Notes under the pieces: generated by a model
Told to the model about the DNA's origin: nothing
Database searches by the model: none
What the model saw: only the letters and a program-made list of their open reading frames with translations
From: Collinsella aerofaciens
GTDB taxonomy: Bacteria > Actinomycetota > Coriobacteriia > Coriobacteriales > Coriobacteriaceae
Direction of reading: 5' to 3'
NCBI GenBank assembly: GCA_021641225.1
Contig: JAJWXI010000001.1
Location: forward strand, 1-35,857
DNA: 35,857 nucleotides
Program-made: the position numbers and the translations under genes
Shown: in pieces, positions 1-9,053 of the stretch
Numbering within the stretch: the stretch's first letter is position 1
How the letters are laid out: each line of letters opens with the position of its first letter

Positions 1-481
1 GACCATCGTCATGGCCGCCGGTCCCGTGCCATCGCTTATCGTGCTTCGCGAGCGCTGCAGTAAATCGGACTCGCCCGCGCCACTGCGTTCCCTTTCCATT
101 CAGACTGGTTCGTTTGAAGCTGCTGCCATCAGCCGCGGCATCGATAGCGGCCGCGCCGAGCGCCCGATTACCCATGACCTGCTGCTCGATACCGTTGACG
201 CCCTGGGCGCCAAGCTCGAGCGCATCGAGATCGTTCGCGCCGAGCCGCCGGTGTTCTACGCGACGATCGTCGTACTGGCCGATGGCGAGGAGCGCAAGAT
301 CGACGCCCGCCCCAGTGATGCCATTGCCCTTGCCGTGCGCAGCAATGCCCCCATGTTTGTGGAGGACGACATCATGAATCGCCTGGGTACCGTTTCCACC
401 CACGCCGAGGAAGTCGACGACGAGCAGGAGTTCGAGAAGTTCGACGAGTTCGTCCATACGCTCTCCCCCGATGACTTCTAA
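1..481 (+). CDS. Bifunctional nuclease (BFN/DUF151) family protein, 5' end cut by window
   Basis: The frame is open to the left edge, so the N-terminus lies outside the window; the ATG at position 11 falls inside the conserved fold and is not the likely start. The visible part carries the DUF151 signatures: a FEAAAI segment, 'RPITHDLL', a two-strand stretch 'FYATIVV', and 'DARPSDAIALA' followed by 'PMFV'. The family is named after a plant protein with DNase and RNase activity; in bacteria its role is poorly defined and the members are cytosolic. An acidic tail (EVDDEQEFEKFDEF) ends the protein. The next gene starts directly after its TAA, suggesting co-transcription. The family call is firm and the biochemical role is not. 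Confidence 0.85.
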   Translation, partial: TIVMAAGPVPSLIVLRERCSKSDSPAPLRSLSIQTGSFEAAAISRGIDSGRAERPITHDLLLDTVDALGAKLERIEIVRAEPPVFYATIVVLADGEERKIDARPSDAIALAVRSNAPMFVEDDIMNRLGTVSTHAEEVDDEQEFEKFDEFVHTLSPDDF

Positions 482-871
482 ATGCGGGGCGGCCAGGATG
501 CGGAGCGTTCGTTGATGGCCGGCGGTATGTCGGCTGAGGCGGCGGCCATTGCGCGCGAGGCCCAGATGCGCTCGGAGGCTTCTGAGGCGGCACGCATTGC
601 CTATGTGACGCAGGCCCGCACGCTTCGCGAGCGCCGCGGCTCGTTTATCAAGATGGTTGTCGTCTCCGCCCTTGTCGCGGCAATCTGCTCGCGCCTTCGT
701 GGTACAGTTGGTGCGCTTGGGTTTTCGATTTCAACAGGCTTGGTAATCTGGGGTGTGGTCGATGCAGTAATGCTGACCAGCCAGATCAAGGTACTCGACA
801 AGCGCGCGATGGATATGATGCGCGCCCGCGACGCTGCCGCCAAGATCGCTGCCGAGGCACAAGAACTGTAA
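482..871 (+). CDS. Small membrane protein of unknown function
   Basis: A 129-residue protein that I do not recognise. An Ala/Glu/Arg-rich helical N-terminus (about residues 1-55) is followed by two hydrophobic segments, 'MVVVSALVAAICS' and 'LGFSISTGLVIWGVVDAVML', and a charged Ala-rich C-terminal helix. This suggests a two-span inner-membrane protein with cytoplasmic helices. The listed ATG abuts the stop of the DUF151 gene and has little Shine-Dalgarno sequence. An in-frame ATG at 515, preceded by GGAG, is an alternative start that would remove 11 residues. Its position suggests an operon with the neighbouring genes. Confidence 0.65.
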   Translation: MRGGQDAERSLMAGGMSAEAAAIAREAQMRSEASEAARIAYVTQARTLRERRGSFIKMVVVSALVAAICSRLRGTVGALGFSISTGLVIWGVVDAVMLTSQIKVLDKRAMDMMRARDAAAKIAAEAQEL

Positions 872-901
872 CGACGCCAGACTCGATGGGAAGGTCTAAA
901 G

Positions 902-1351
902 ATGGCACAGGATATGCAGGACGCCGGTAACGTCTCCGCCGAGCTCGACGCCATGGTGTGCGATCTGATTGGCGCCTTCTTGGACGACCTGGCCGCGGGC
1001 GAGAACCCGGGCGTGGTCGTGGCAATTGAGGACGCTGCCTCCAACCGTTACCTGGCGGCGCTCGACGAGGACGGCGAAGAGGCATGCCTCGAGGCTGCCA
1101 CCAACTTTATCTCCGAGCATAAGATGGGTCTTAAGGACGAGGGGCTGGGCCGTATCGCCCGCTATGCCATCGGCTACACCGGCTGCGTCGAAATTGACGG
1201 TGGCTACCACGATGCCCTGCTCGTGAGTTTCTTCGAGACCACGCTCGAGAGCGGTTTTTCGGCATATGTGCTGTATGAGGGCATGGGCGCCGGCGATGGT
1301 TTTATGTGGAGCGACCCTGAACCTGCAGGTGAGGAAACCCCTCTTATCTAA
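902..1351 (+). CDS. Hypothetical acidic cytosolic protein upstream of typA
   Basis: 149 residues, acidic, without a signal peptide or membrane segment. A good Shine-Dalgarno (GGGAAGG) precedes the ATG. The sequence alternates helical stretches with strand-like ones ('GVVVAIED', 'ALLVSFFETT', 'FSAYVLYEG'), pointing to a small alpha/beta fold. No catalytic motif is visible and I cannot name a family. It lies 30 bp after the membrane protein gene and about 117 bp before typA. That gap is relatively AT-rich at its start and may hold the typA promoter, but I could not define convincing -35/-10 elements. Confidence 0.65.
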   Translation: MAQDMQDAGNVSAELDAMVCDLIGAFLDDLAAGENPGVVVAIEDAASNRYLAALDEDGEEACLEAATNFISEHKMGLKDEGLGRIARYAIGYTGCVEIDGGYHDALLVSFFETTLESGFSAYVLYEGMGAGDGFMWSDPEPAGEETPLI

Positions 1352-1468
1352 AATCGCTAAAATAAACGAGTTTTCGGTAAAAGGCTCAATATTCCCGCTG
1401 AGCGTTGTATCGCTGGGCGGGCCGCATACGCGTGCCGTTTGTATATGGATAGAAGATAGGGGAACTAC

Positions 1469-3307
<1,839 letters not shown>

Positions 3308-3337
3308 GCGCCGAGGTTTATAGCCGCCAATAAGAAA

Positions 3338-3370
3338 GGGCGTCGACCGCAATGGTCGGCGCCCTTTTTT
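3338..3370 (+). terminator. Rho-independent terminator after typA
   Basis: An 11-bp GC-rich stem (GGGCGTCGACC paired with GGTCGGCGCCC, one G-T wobble) with a 5-nt loop, followed by six T residues. It sits 30 bp after the typA stop codon on the plus strand. Confidence 0.92.
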
Positions 3371-3431
3371 GGTGCAAGGGGGACGGGTTAGTTTGCACCA
3401 CCACAAAGGTGCCTGTCCCCATTGTGGTGGT
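3371..3431. repeat. REP-like palindromic repeat with overlapping inverted repeats
   Basis: Three pairs of inverted arms overlap here: GGTGCAA (3371-3377) with TTGCACC (3393-3399), ACCACCACAA (3397-3406) with TTGTGGTGGT (3422-3431), and GGGGAC with GTCCCC around 3380-3420. The arms allow alternative folds. The arrangement, just after a terminator and between convergent genes, resembles dispersed REP-type elements. Copy number elsewhere cannot be judged from this window. Confidence 0.55.
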
Positions 3432-3440
3432 TTGGCCAGC

Positions 3441-4586
3441 TTAAGCGGTTGGGAGTCCCGGCATGTTGGCGGGCTGCTGCGGTTTGAGGTGGGCGTTGCG
3501 CCAGATGATCTGGATGATGTAACCGAGCGTGAAGACGAAAGCTACGCCGCTGATGAAGTCGCCGACGAGAGGGATTGCCGTGAGCACGCCCGCGATTATG
3601 CCGCCGACGGCTGCCATGGCGTAGCGGTTCTGGCTGTGTCCGACCATGCGCGCGATGGCACACCCAGCAAAGGCGCTCGACACCAACGCGATGCCGATAA
3701 CGCCGCACAAGAGGGCTCCGGCAAGCGACAGACCGGCGATAGAGATAATCAGCAGTAGGACGGCGGGGACGATAGCAATCGTGCCCAAAAGACCGCTCAC
3801 CCACAGGGGCGTGGGGCGCTGGTGGAGCATTCCGGCGGCGCTGGCGGTCGCTCGCGGAAAGACGAGCTCGAGCAACAGGGCGACAAAGCAGGTGGAAAGC
3901 GCCGCGATGACGATGCCGCCGATGGTGTCGTTAATCGTAGAGGTGTTCTCGTTCTCGGTGCGGTCGATCTTGAGGGCTCCGACCTCGGCTCCTGCGGCGC
4001 GCTCGGGATCCTCGGAAACATGCGCGTTCACGGTGCCGGTGATGTGCGCGTTTTTACCCAAGATGAGCTTGTCGGCCCAGACCTCAACATCGCCGTCGAC
4101 GGTGCCATCGATGGTCACGGTGTCGCCCGCGAGCGCTGCCGACTTGGTAGAGCCGCGCAGGGCAACCGTCTTGCCTATCGCATAGAAACAGTTGGCGGTG
4201 CTGTCGGAATTGAGCACGACATGCTGGCCGGCAACGGTCACGCTGCCATCAACCGTAGTCTTGGCAATGTCGATGGTGCGCGCCGCAAGACGAATGGCGC
4301 CGCCCACCGTGCAGTCGCGGATGGAGAGGCTCTCGCCTGCTGCGATTATGTCGCGGCCGATGGACGCATCGTCCAAGTTGAGGGCCTGACCTGCCCAGTA
4401 CAGGTCACCTTCGACGCCGGACGAATTGGCATCATTGTCGGTCGCAAGTACGTTGCCTGCGGTGTCCGTGCCGGCGAACGACGCCGTGGGAAGTGCAGTG
4501 AGCGCGAGCGCGATGAGCGCGAATGCCATAAGCAGGCAGCGACGCATCTTGTGTGACGGCGCCGCCGCGGTTTGATTGAAAGCCAT
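3441..4586 (-). CDS. Bactofilin-like polymer-forming membrane protein with signal peptide
   Basis: 381 residues. After a short basic N-terminus comes a hydrophobic signal segment ('LLMAFALIALALTALPTASFA'-like, about residues 18-38). Residues 55-190 form a repetitive beta-rich region ('GRDIIAAGESLSI', 'GSVTVAGQHVVL', 'GDTVTIDGTVDGDVEVWADKLILGKNAHITG') typical of the right-handed beta-helix of bactofilins. Residues 215-365 hold four or five membrane spans. The likely layout is an extracytoplasmic beta-helix anchored by a C-terminal membrane domain. The ATG has an AAAAGGA Shine-Dalgarno. The gene is convergent with typA and lies downstream of the TRIC-like gene. The precise role is unknown; envelope organisation is an inference. 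Confidence 0.75.
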   Translation of the reverse strand: MAFNQTAAAPSHKMRRCLLMAFALIALALTALPTASFAGTDTAGNVLATDNDANSSGVEGDLYWAGQALNLDDASIGRDIIAAGESLSIRDCTVGGAIRLAARTIDIAKTTVDGSVTVAGQHVVLNSDSTANCFYAIGKTVALRGSTKSAALAGDTVTIDGTVDGDVEVWADKLILGKNAHITGTVNAHVSEDPERAAGAEVGALKIDRTENENTSTINDTIGGIVIAALSTCFVALLLELVFPRATASAAGMLHQRPTPLWVSGLLGTIAIVPAVLLLIISIAGLSLAGALLCGVIGIALVSSAFAGCAIARMVGHSQNRYAMAAVGGIIAGVLTAIPLVGDFISGVAFVFTLGYIIQIIWRNAHLKPQQPANMPGLPTA

Positions 4587-4599
4587 AGTTGATCCTTTT

Positions 4600-4624
4600 G
4601 TTAGGTGTTCGGCATATACCTAAC
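4600..4624. promoter_or_regulatory. 7-bp inverted repeat in the leader of the bactofilin-like gene
   Basis: GTTAGGT and ACCTAAC, separated by 11 bp, lie 13-38 bp upstream of the ATG. The pair could be an operator or a leader hairpin ahead of the Shine-Dalgarno. No clear promoter could be assigned. Confidence 0.35.
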
Positions 4625-4693
4625 AGGGTACCCAACGCGAGGGCGCTCTAAAAGAACCTCTCGGTTGCATTTCGAAGGATGAGCCCGCGCCAC

Positions 4694-5383
4694 CTACTTT
4701 TTGCGGTGCAAAAAGCGTGCGATGTCTTCCTCAGTGGGGCTTTTGATGTCAAAGCGCAGTGAGAGCCAGCGCAGACCCATGGTCACGACAACGCATACGA
4801 CCAGCGCGACGACATTGCTGACCAAGCCACTCATAACGAGGCTTACATAGCTTGCCGATCCGGCGATGGCCGCGATGGCATAAAAGTTAGTGCGTTGGAA
4901 AATGCCCGGAACCACGCCCATAAAACCGTCGCGCAGCATGCCTCCGCCCACCGCGGTAAAAAAGCCCATCATGATGCACACCGCCGGCGCAAAGCCGTAG
5001 ACCAGCGCCTTGTCTGCTCCAGTGGCGGCGTAGATACCGACCGAGATAATGTCGAGCAGGGGAATGAGTTTTTCGGGTTTGTCGACGATTGCCGGGAAAA
5101 TATAGATGATGGCTGCCGTGGCGATGGAGAGCGGCAGCGCCATTGGCTGGTTGAGGATGTAGACGTTGCCCACCTGCAGCGTCATATCGCGCAAAAGACC
5201 GCCGCCCAGACCGCAGACCACCGCGAGCGCGACCGCGCCCACCAGGTCGAGCTTGTGCTCGCGCGCAACCAGCACACCCGAGATCGATGCAGCGACAACG
5301 GCGAACATCTCGAGCCAAAACGGAATAGCGACCATGGCATCCGATGCATGCGAGGTAATGGTCATAGCGGTGACGACGGGCAA
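4694..5383 (-). CDS. TRIC-type channel / UPF0126 (YicG-like) membrane protein
   Basis: 229 residues with about seven hydrophobic spans and the twofold internal repeat of the UPF0126/TRIC family: 'GGGLLRDMTL' in the first half and 'GGGMLRDGFMG' in the second, each with the glycine-rich kinked helix and conserved Arg-Asp. Prokaryotic members are trimeric cation channels, and some E. coli members import glycine. The likely start is a TTG at 5383 with an AAAGGA Shine-Dalgarno 7 nt upstream; internal ATGs (5365, 5335) are alternatives. It is upstream of and co-directional with the bactofilin-like gene, separated by about 107 bp. Confidence 0.85.
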   Translation of the reverse strand: MPVVTAMTITSHASDAMVAIPFWLEMFAVVAASISGVLVAREHKLDLVGAVALAVVCGLGGGLLRDMTLQVGNVYILNQPMALPLSIATAAIIYIFPAIVDKPEKLIPLLDIISVGIYAATGADKALVYGFAPAVCIMMGFFTAVGGGMLRDGFMGVVPGIFQRTNFYAIAAIAGSASYVSLVMSGLVSNVVALVVCVVVTMGLRWLSLRFDIKSPTEEDIARFLHRKK

Positions 5384-5560
5384 GATGGGGTCCTTTGAGT
5401 TACGGGTTTAGACAATGCCCGTACATAGTACATGTTCGACGCCGATTGCGACCCTATTGCTCGGCAAACGGTCGGGACTGGATGCGTGCGTAGGCACCAT
5501 GTTTGGGGATCTGGGTTGATGCTGAACGCGATGGGGGCGTGGCTGAATAGGAGGGATGTC

Positions 5561-5642
5561 TAAATTTTGAGCAGCGCTCAAAATTTATCCGATCGGCTTA
5601 CGCCGACCGCGCTGCGCTAAAGACGCGCCACTGGCGCGTCTT
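5561..5642. repeat. Cluster of three strong hairpins beside the attachment site
   Basis: Three dyads lie in 82 bp: TAAATTTTGAGC/GCTCAAAATTTA (12-bp perfect stem, 5561-5587), TCGGC/GCCGA with a TTAC loop (5593-5606), and AAGACGCGCC/GGCGCGTCTT (10-bp perfect stem, 5620-5642). No gene is seen in the 5400-5660 interval. The cluster resembles a palindromic mobile repeat or paired terminators between the host and prophage blocks. Its function is not known. Confidence 0.6.
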
Positions 5643-5660
5643 CTTTACGCTCCGCGCCCT

Positions 5661-5688
5661 GGTGGGTTCGAATCCCTTCTCCTCCGCC
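5661..5688 (+). other. tRNA 3'-end-like sequence, probable prophage attachment core (left end)
   Basis: The segment reads as a T-arm (GGG-TTCGAAT-CCC) followed by an acceptor 3' strand (CTCCTCC) and GCC, the pattern of a serine-type tRNA 3' end. No matching tRNA body with D- and anticodon arms lies to its left; a GGAGGGATGTCT stretch at 5550 is the nearest acceptor-like 5' strand but does not fold properly. Phages often integrate in tRNA 3' ends, and the first phage gene and terminator begin within 30-140 bp. The second copy would lie beyond the right edge. The attachment role is inferred. Confidence 0.55.
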
Positions 5689-5714
5689 GTATTTGCTTGT
5701 AAGGGACTCTAAAC

Positions 5715-5743
5715 AAAAAAGCCCCCGTTTTCGGGAGCTTTCT
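5715..5743 (-). terminator. Rho-independent terminator of the prophage late operon
   Basis: In the minus sense, AGCTCCCG pairs with CGGGGGCT around an AAAA loop and is followed by six T residues. It lies about 85 bp after the last phage gene and 27 bp before the tRNA-like attachment core, so it insulates host DNA from late phage transcription. Confidence 0.9.
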
Positions 5744-5827
5744 CAACCAAAATGGCGGGGCACTCGCTACTCATAGCGAACACCTGGGTGTGCCCGTCCG
5801 CCTGGGGCTTCACCGTCGTGGCGCGGC

Positions 5828-6139
5828 TCAGGCCTGCGGCATGACGGCCTGCTGGCCGTCCTCGTCCAGGTACGGCATGAGGAACACGCCGCCCTGCTCG
5901 GTGGTCAGCAGCAGGTACTCGCGGTTGAGCGAGTCGCACACGATCTCCTGGCGCACGCCTTGCGGCAGGTCGTAGATGGGGCCGTCCGTGCGGGCCTCGT
6001 GCACCTCCATGGTCTGCGCGCCGTTGGCCTGGTGCACGGACGACACGGCGCCGAAGACCATCAGCAGCACCAGAACGGCCAGCAGCAGCGGGCCGCACCC
6101 GCCGTTGCGCTCCTCGTCGGCTGGGCTCGGGTACGGCAT
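5828..6139 (-). CDS. Small single-span membrane protein at the end of the lysis module
   Basis: 103 residues with the start set at the ATG at 6139, 4 bp after the amidase stop; the longer reading frame from 6166 would overlap the amidase gene. A short charged N-terminus precedes one membrane helix ('PLLLAVLVLLMVFGAV', about residues 16-32). A beta-rich domain follows, ending 'EYLLLTTEQGGVFLMPYLDEDGQ', which resembles the small DUF6440-type domain common in phage and Gram-positive proteins. It is the last phage gene before the terminator. Its function is unknown; lysis assistance or a lysogeny-expressed accessory role are both possible. Confidence 0.65.
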   Translation of the reverse strand: MPYPSPADEERNGGCGPLLLAVLVLLMVFGAVSSVHQANGAQTMEVHEARTDGPIYDLPQGVRQEIVCDSLNREYLLLTTEQGGVFLMPYLDEDGQQAVMPQA

Positions 6140-6143
6140 GGCG

Positions 6144-6968
6144 CTACACCCGCACCAGGTAGTCATCGGGCTCGGGCTTACCCGTGGCCTTGCCCACCGC
6201 GATGTAGCGGACGTTGCCGCTGTAGGCGGTGTAGCGGCCCCAAACGTAGCCGTCGGCGATGCTGTACCAGTCGTCCAGCACGACGGTCTGGCCCGTGGAG
6301 TACGAGGCCACCACGTTGCCGCCCAGGCCCGGGGTGTCGCGCACGTTGAGGCATGCGACGGTGCAGCGGTAGGTGCCGCCGAAGTTCTCGGTCTCCTGGG
6401 GCTGCTCTGCGGGCTGGGGCGTCGGCGCTACCGGGGCGGATGCCTGCGCTGCGATGCCGAACACCTCCAGGTAGATGCGCGCAAGCTCGTCCAGGCGCTC
6501 GTTGAAGATGGCGAGGTCTTCGGGCGAGTCGATGAAGCCGTTCTCGGCCAATCGGTAGTCGATGCCGCGCGAGCCGCACACGTTCGGGTCGAGCAGGCCG
6601 GAGGTCTTCACGATGCGCTCGGCTCGGCCCGGCATGAACTCGGCCAGGCGCTTGGCCAGCGCCTCGTCGTGGTCGTCCGCGTCGAACCCTTCCTTGATAA
6701 TGATGTGCGCGCCCTTGGCGTTGGGAACGCCCGATGCGTCCATGTGAAGCTCCACGACGGGGCAGCCCGGCGCGATGGAGTAGAAGCCGCCGCCCGCCTT
6801 TGTATCCTCGTACCAGTTTCGGGACGTGTCGGCCAGCACCACATCGTTGCCGCCCAGCTCCTTGATACGCTGACCGAGCGCGCGCACGCGCTCCGCCTCG
6901 GTGTACCCGCATGCGCACGCGCCGGGGTCCCCAGCGCCGTGGCCGCACACCACGTACAACTTTGCCAT
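6144..6968 (-). CDS. Endolysin: N-acetylmuramoyl-L-alanine amidase with SH3-type wall-binding domain
   Basis: 274 residues. The N-terminal domain (about 1-180) is a zinc-dependent Amidase_3: candidate ligands are His10 in 'VCGHGAGDPGA', Glu24 and His75 in 'VELHMDAS', with 'ENGFIDSPED' supplying the late catalytic region. A Pro/Ala/Gln linker (about 190-205) leads to a bacterial SH3-like domain ('CLNVRDTPGLGGNVV', 'SIADGYVWGRYTAY'). The protein would cut the amide bond between muramic acid and L-alanine during lysis. A GGAGGG Shine-Dalgarno fixes the ATG at 6968. It follows the holin by 2 bp, the usual lysis cassette order. No signal peptide is visible, so export depends on the holin. Confidence 0.92.
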   Translation of the reverse strand: MAKLYVVCGHGAGDPGACACGYTEAERVRALGQRIKELGGNDVVLADTSRNWYEDTKAGGGFYSIAPGCPVVELHMDASGVPNAKGAHIIIKEGFDADDHDEALAKRLAEFMPGRAERIVKTSGLLDPNVCGSRGIDYRLAENGFIDSPEDLAIFNERLDELARIYLEVFGIAAQASAPVAPTPQPAEQPQETENFGGTYRCTVACLNVRDTPGLGGNVVASYSTGQTVVLDDWYSIADGYVWGRYTAYSGNVRYIAVGKATGKPEPDDYLVRV

Positions 6969-6970
6969 GG

Positions 6971-7276
6971 CTAGCCCTCCTTCACGTTGCCGACGCCCAG
7001 CAGGGCGTCCAGCCACTTGCTGGTGAAGCCCACGCCCTTGAAAAGCGTGTAGGCCGCCTGCACGCCGCCCACTACGGCGAACGCGCACGTCACCCACGCG
7101 CCCGGGTCGGACGGCACGCCGCCCACCAGCCCGGTGACGATGCCCGCCAAAAGCGAGCATGCCAGCGCCAGGAGGCGCGCGGCCTTGCCCTCCATGGCCT
7201 GGGTCTTGATGAGCTGCACCGCGAACGGCACGATGAGGGACAGCACGATGGCCGCCCCGGCTTGCACGATCGTCAT
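6971..7276 (-). CDS. Phage holin
   Basis: 101 residues. Hydrophobic segments at about 4-22, 34-54 and 61-80 ('IVLSLIVPFAVQLI', 'LLALACSLLAGIVTGLVGG', 'WVTCAFAVVGGVQAAYTLF') are followed by a short soluble tail. Size, span number and position directly before the amidase fit a three-span phage holin that permeabilises the membrane to release the endolysin. An AAGGAGAG Shine-Dalgarno precedes the ATG. A close family name cannot be given from sequence alone. Confidence 0.8.
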   Translation of the reverse strand: MTIVQAGAAIVLSLIVPFAVQLIKTQAMEGKAARLLALACSLLAGIVTGLVGGVPSDPGAWVTCAFAVVGGVQAAYTLFKGVGFTSKWLDALLGVGNVKEG

Positions 7277-7289
7277 GGTTCTCTCCTTG

Positions 7290-7706
7290 CTAGTTGTTGG
7301 TTTCCTTGTCGTACAGCAGGTCCACGCGGTCGCAGATGTGGTCCACTTTGGCCGCCATGCCCTGGCTGCGCGCCTGGCTGTTGGCGAGGTCGGCGTGCAG
7401 CACCTCGTTGGACGTGGCCACGGACTCCATGAGCGTCTTCATGGCCTCCATGAGCGAGTTGCTGCGCTCCATCTGCGCGGCGATGCGGCCCTCCATCTGG
7501 GAGCGCTCGCGGTCGCGCTGGGCGCGCTCGGCCACCTCCGCCTGCTTGCGCTCCTCGCGCTTGGCGTCCAGGCTGGCCTTGCGCTCGTTCTGCTTCTTGA
7601 ACTCCTCCAGGAACTGGCGGCCGAAGTAGAACAGGATGAGCGCCAGGAGCACGCCGCCCAGCCAGCCTGGACCGTACGGCGCGAACAGCTCCAGCACCTC
7701 GGTCAT
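7290..7706 (-). CDS. Membrane-anchored coiled-coil protein of the lysis module
   Basis: 138 residues: one N-terminal membrane helix ('WLGGVLLALILFYFGRQFL', about 14-32), then a long charged coiled coil rich in Lys, Glu, Arg and Gln (about 33-125). The layout recalls BhlA/UviB-type holin-like proteins extended by a coiled coil, or a membrane-anchored structural protein. A strong AAGGAGGTG Shine-Dalgarno lies upstream. It is between the XkdX-like gene and the holin, so a lysis role is likely but unproven. Confidence 0.7.
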   Translation of the reverse strand: MTEVLELFAPYGPGWLGGVLLALILFYFGRQFLEEFKKQNERKASLDAKREERKQAEVAERAQRDRERSQMEGRIAAQMERSNSLMEAMKTLMESVATSNEVLHADLANSQARSQGMAAKVDHICDRVDLLYDKETNN

Positions 7707-7709
7707 GGC

Positions 7710-7859
7710 CTACACCTCCTTGGACGCCAAGATGGCGTCGCGCTCCTTCTTGGTGATCTTGCCCGCCTGCAGCAGTTGCTCCAGGCTTGTCTCGTCGTAC
7801 CAGCCCGCCGCGTACCATTTCTGCACGCGCTGGGCGTACTTGCTAAGCTTCACCGCCAT
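7710..7859 (-). CDS. XkdX-like small phage protein
   Basis: 49 residues. The pattern 'QKWYAAGWYDETSLEQLLQAGKITKKERDAIL' in overview (aromatic pair, glycine, then a short helix ending in GKIT and a charged tail) matches the small XkdX-type proteins found between tail-fibre and lysis genes in Gram-positive phages. The ATG has a GGAGG Shine-Dalgarno inside the upstream gene, with which it overlaps by 17 bp. The role of XkdX proteins is not established. Confidence 0.7.
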   Translation of the reverse strand: MAVKLSKYAQRVQKWYAAGWYDETSLEQLLQAGKITKKERDAILASKEV

Positions 7860-8028
7860 TTCCGCCACCTCCCGCCATGTCCTCGTCGTCGTCCTCGCCG
7901 GGCAGCTCCACGTCCGCGCAGGCGGCCACGAGCTGCAGCAGGGCCTCCTGGCGGTCGGCCTGGCTGGCCAGATTCTCCTGGCGCCGCGAGGCCGCCAGGT
8001 CGTCCGGCGCCTTCTTCACGTTCAGCAT
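7843..8028 (-). CDS. Hypothetical 61-residue protein with acidic Gly-rich tail
   Basis: Unrecognised. A helical N-terminal half ('DRQEALLQLVAACADVEL') is followed by an acidic stretch (PGEDDDED) and glycines. The start at 8028 overlaps the reverse transcriptase stop (ATGCTGA) and is preceded by AAGGAG, so translation is probably coupled to the reverse transcriptase. An in-frame ATG at 8043 lacks that spacing. Confidence 0.6.
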   Translation of the reverse strand: MLNVKKAPDDLAASRRQENLASQADRQEALLQLVAACADVELPGEDDDEDMAGGGGNGGEA

Positions 8029-9053
8029 TCGCGCTCCTTCCACAGGTCCTTGTACCAGGCGTCCGAGCGCCTGATGAGGTTGAAGCTGTCCCCGTTGGCC
8101 GCGTGGTCGCGCCAGGCGCGGTAGCTCTCGTCCACCTCGGAGCGGTACATCTTGCCCTCCTGCGCCAGCTGCGCCATGCGGCGGATGCGGCGGCGCATCT
8201 CCTTGACGTTGGCGGGCTTGAGCATCATCAGCGCCTTGCCCGTGTCGGTCAGGTGGAACTCGAAGCCCAAAAACTCGATGCCGTCCCGCAGCGGGTACGC
8301 GCGCGACTTCTTGGGGTTCAGCCTGAACCCGAATCTACCCAGCGTGTCGCCGAAGGCCGCCAGCGCGCGCTCGGCCTCCTCCCTTGTCGGCAGTATGGCC
8401 ACGGCGTCGTCCATGTAGCGGATGTAGCAGTGGATGCCCAGGCGGTCCTTGGCCACGTGGTCGAGCGGGTCCAGCACGCTGATGCCGGCGATCTGCACCA
8501 TCTGGCTGCCGGGGTTGTAGCCGACCTCGCCGGGGTACTGGCTGCGCAGCACCTTGACGGCCAGCGCCATGACCTCGGGCGGCAGCTTGCGGGCGAACGC
8601 GGCCTCGGCCACATCGTGGGCCATGTTCGGGTAGTAGCCGGCCACGTCCATCTGCGCCACCCAGCCGTTCGGGCCGTGGCGGCGGTAGTGCCACCGCATG
8701 AACTCCTTCAGGCGCCTGCGGGCGTAGTCGGTGCCCTTGCCCTCGCGGCAGGCGGCGTTGTCCTCGATGAAGCCCCGCACCATGCGCGGGTAGATGCTGT
8801 TGTCGTTGAGGCTGCGCTGCACCACGCGGTCGGCGAAGCCCACGCTCACGATGGTGCGCGGCTTGGGGCGCGTTATGCGGAACTCGCGGGTCGCTCCGCA
8901 CTCGAATGTGCCGTCCGCGAGCTTGCGGCTCAGCAGCAGCGTGCGCTCGGACAGGTTGAGCATGTGGCTGGCCACGCTGTCCTTCCATATGGTGCCGCGC
9001 TTGCACTTCCTGGCGCTCTCCCGCAGCGCGAAGAACCCGGCGATGCGGTTCAT
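8022..9053 (-). CDS. DGR-type reverse transcriptase
   Basis: 343 residues from the ATG at 9053. The motifs are clear: motif 3 'QMDVAGYYPNM' with Asp136, the DGR-characteristic GxxxSQ form of motif 4 (GYNPGSQ, residues 178-184), and motif 5 'YIRYMDDAVAI' with the YMDD box at 213-216. 'LNPKKSRAY' and 'EFLGFEF' follow as motifs 6 and 7. There is no maturase or RNase H domain, as expected for DGR enzymes of 300-400 residues. With Avd it would copy the template-repeat RNA into adenine-mutagenised cDNA. The Shine-Dalgarno before 9053 is weak (GGCGAG); the frame stays open upstream through the template repeat, so the exact start is uncertain. All polymerase residues are present. Confidence 0.96.
   Translation of the reverse strand: MNRIAGFFALRESARKCKRGTIWKDSVASHMLNLSERTLLLSRKLADGTFECGATREFRITRPKPRTIVSVGFADRVVQRSLNDNSIYPRMVRGFIEDNAACREGKGTDYARRRLKEFMRWHYRRHGPNGWVAQMDVAGYYPNMAHDVAEAAFARKLPPEVMALAVKVLRSQYPGEVGYNPGSQMVQIAGISVLDPLDHVAKDRLGIHCYIRYMDDAVAILPTREEAERALAAFGDTLGRFGFRLNPKKSRAYPLRDGIEFLGFEFHLTDTGKALMMLKPANVKEMRRRIRRMAQLAQEGKMYRSEVDESYRAWRDHAANGDSFNLIRRSDAWYKDLWKEREC

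Noticed and set aside
1352..1468. Promoter for typA
   Set aside because: TTGTAT at 1405 and TATATG at 1442 are the only candidates, but their 31-bp spacing is too long for a sigma-70 type promoter.
5550..5688. Complete tRNA-Ser gene
   Set aside because: A GGAGGGA 5' strand and a CTCCTCC 3' strand exist, but they pair poorly and no D-arm, anticodon arm or variable arm can be formed between them.
5709..6098. Open frame ending '...MSSECPAILVEKAPENGGFFV' over the terminator
   Set aside because: Its end is the translated terminator hairpin and it overlaps the small membrane gene in another frame.
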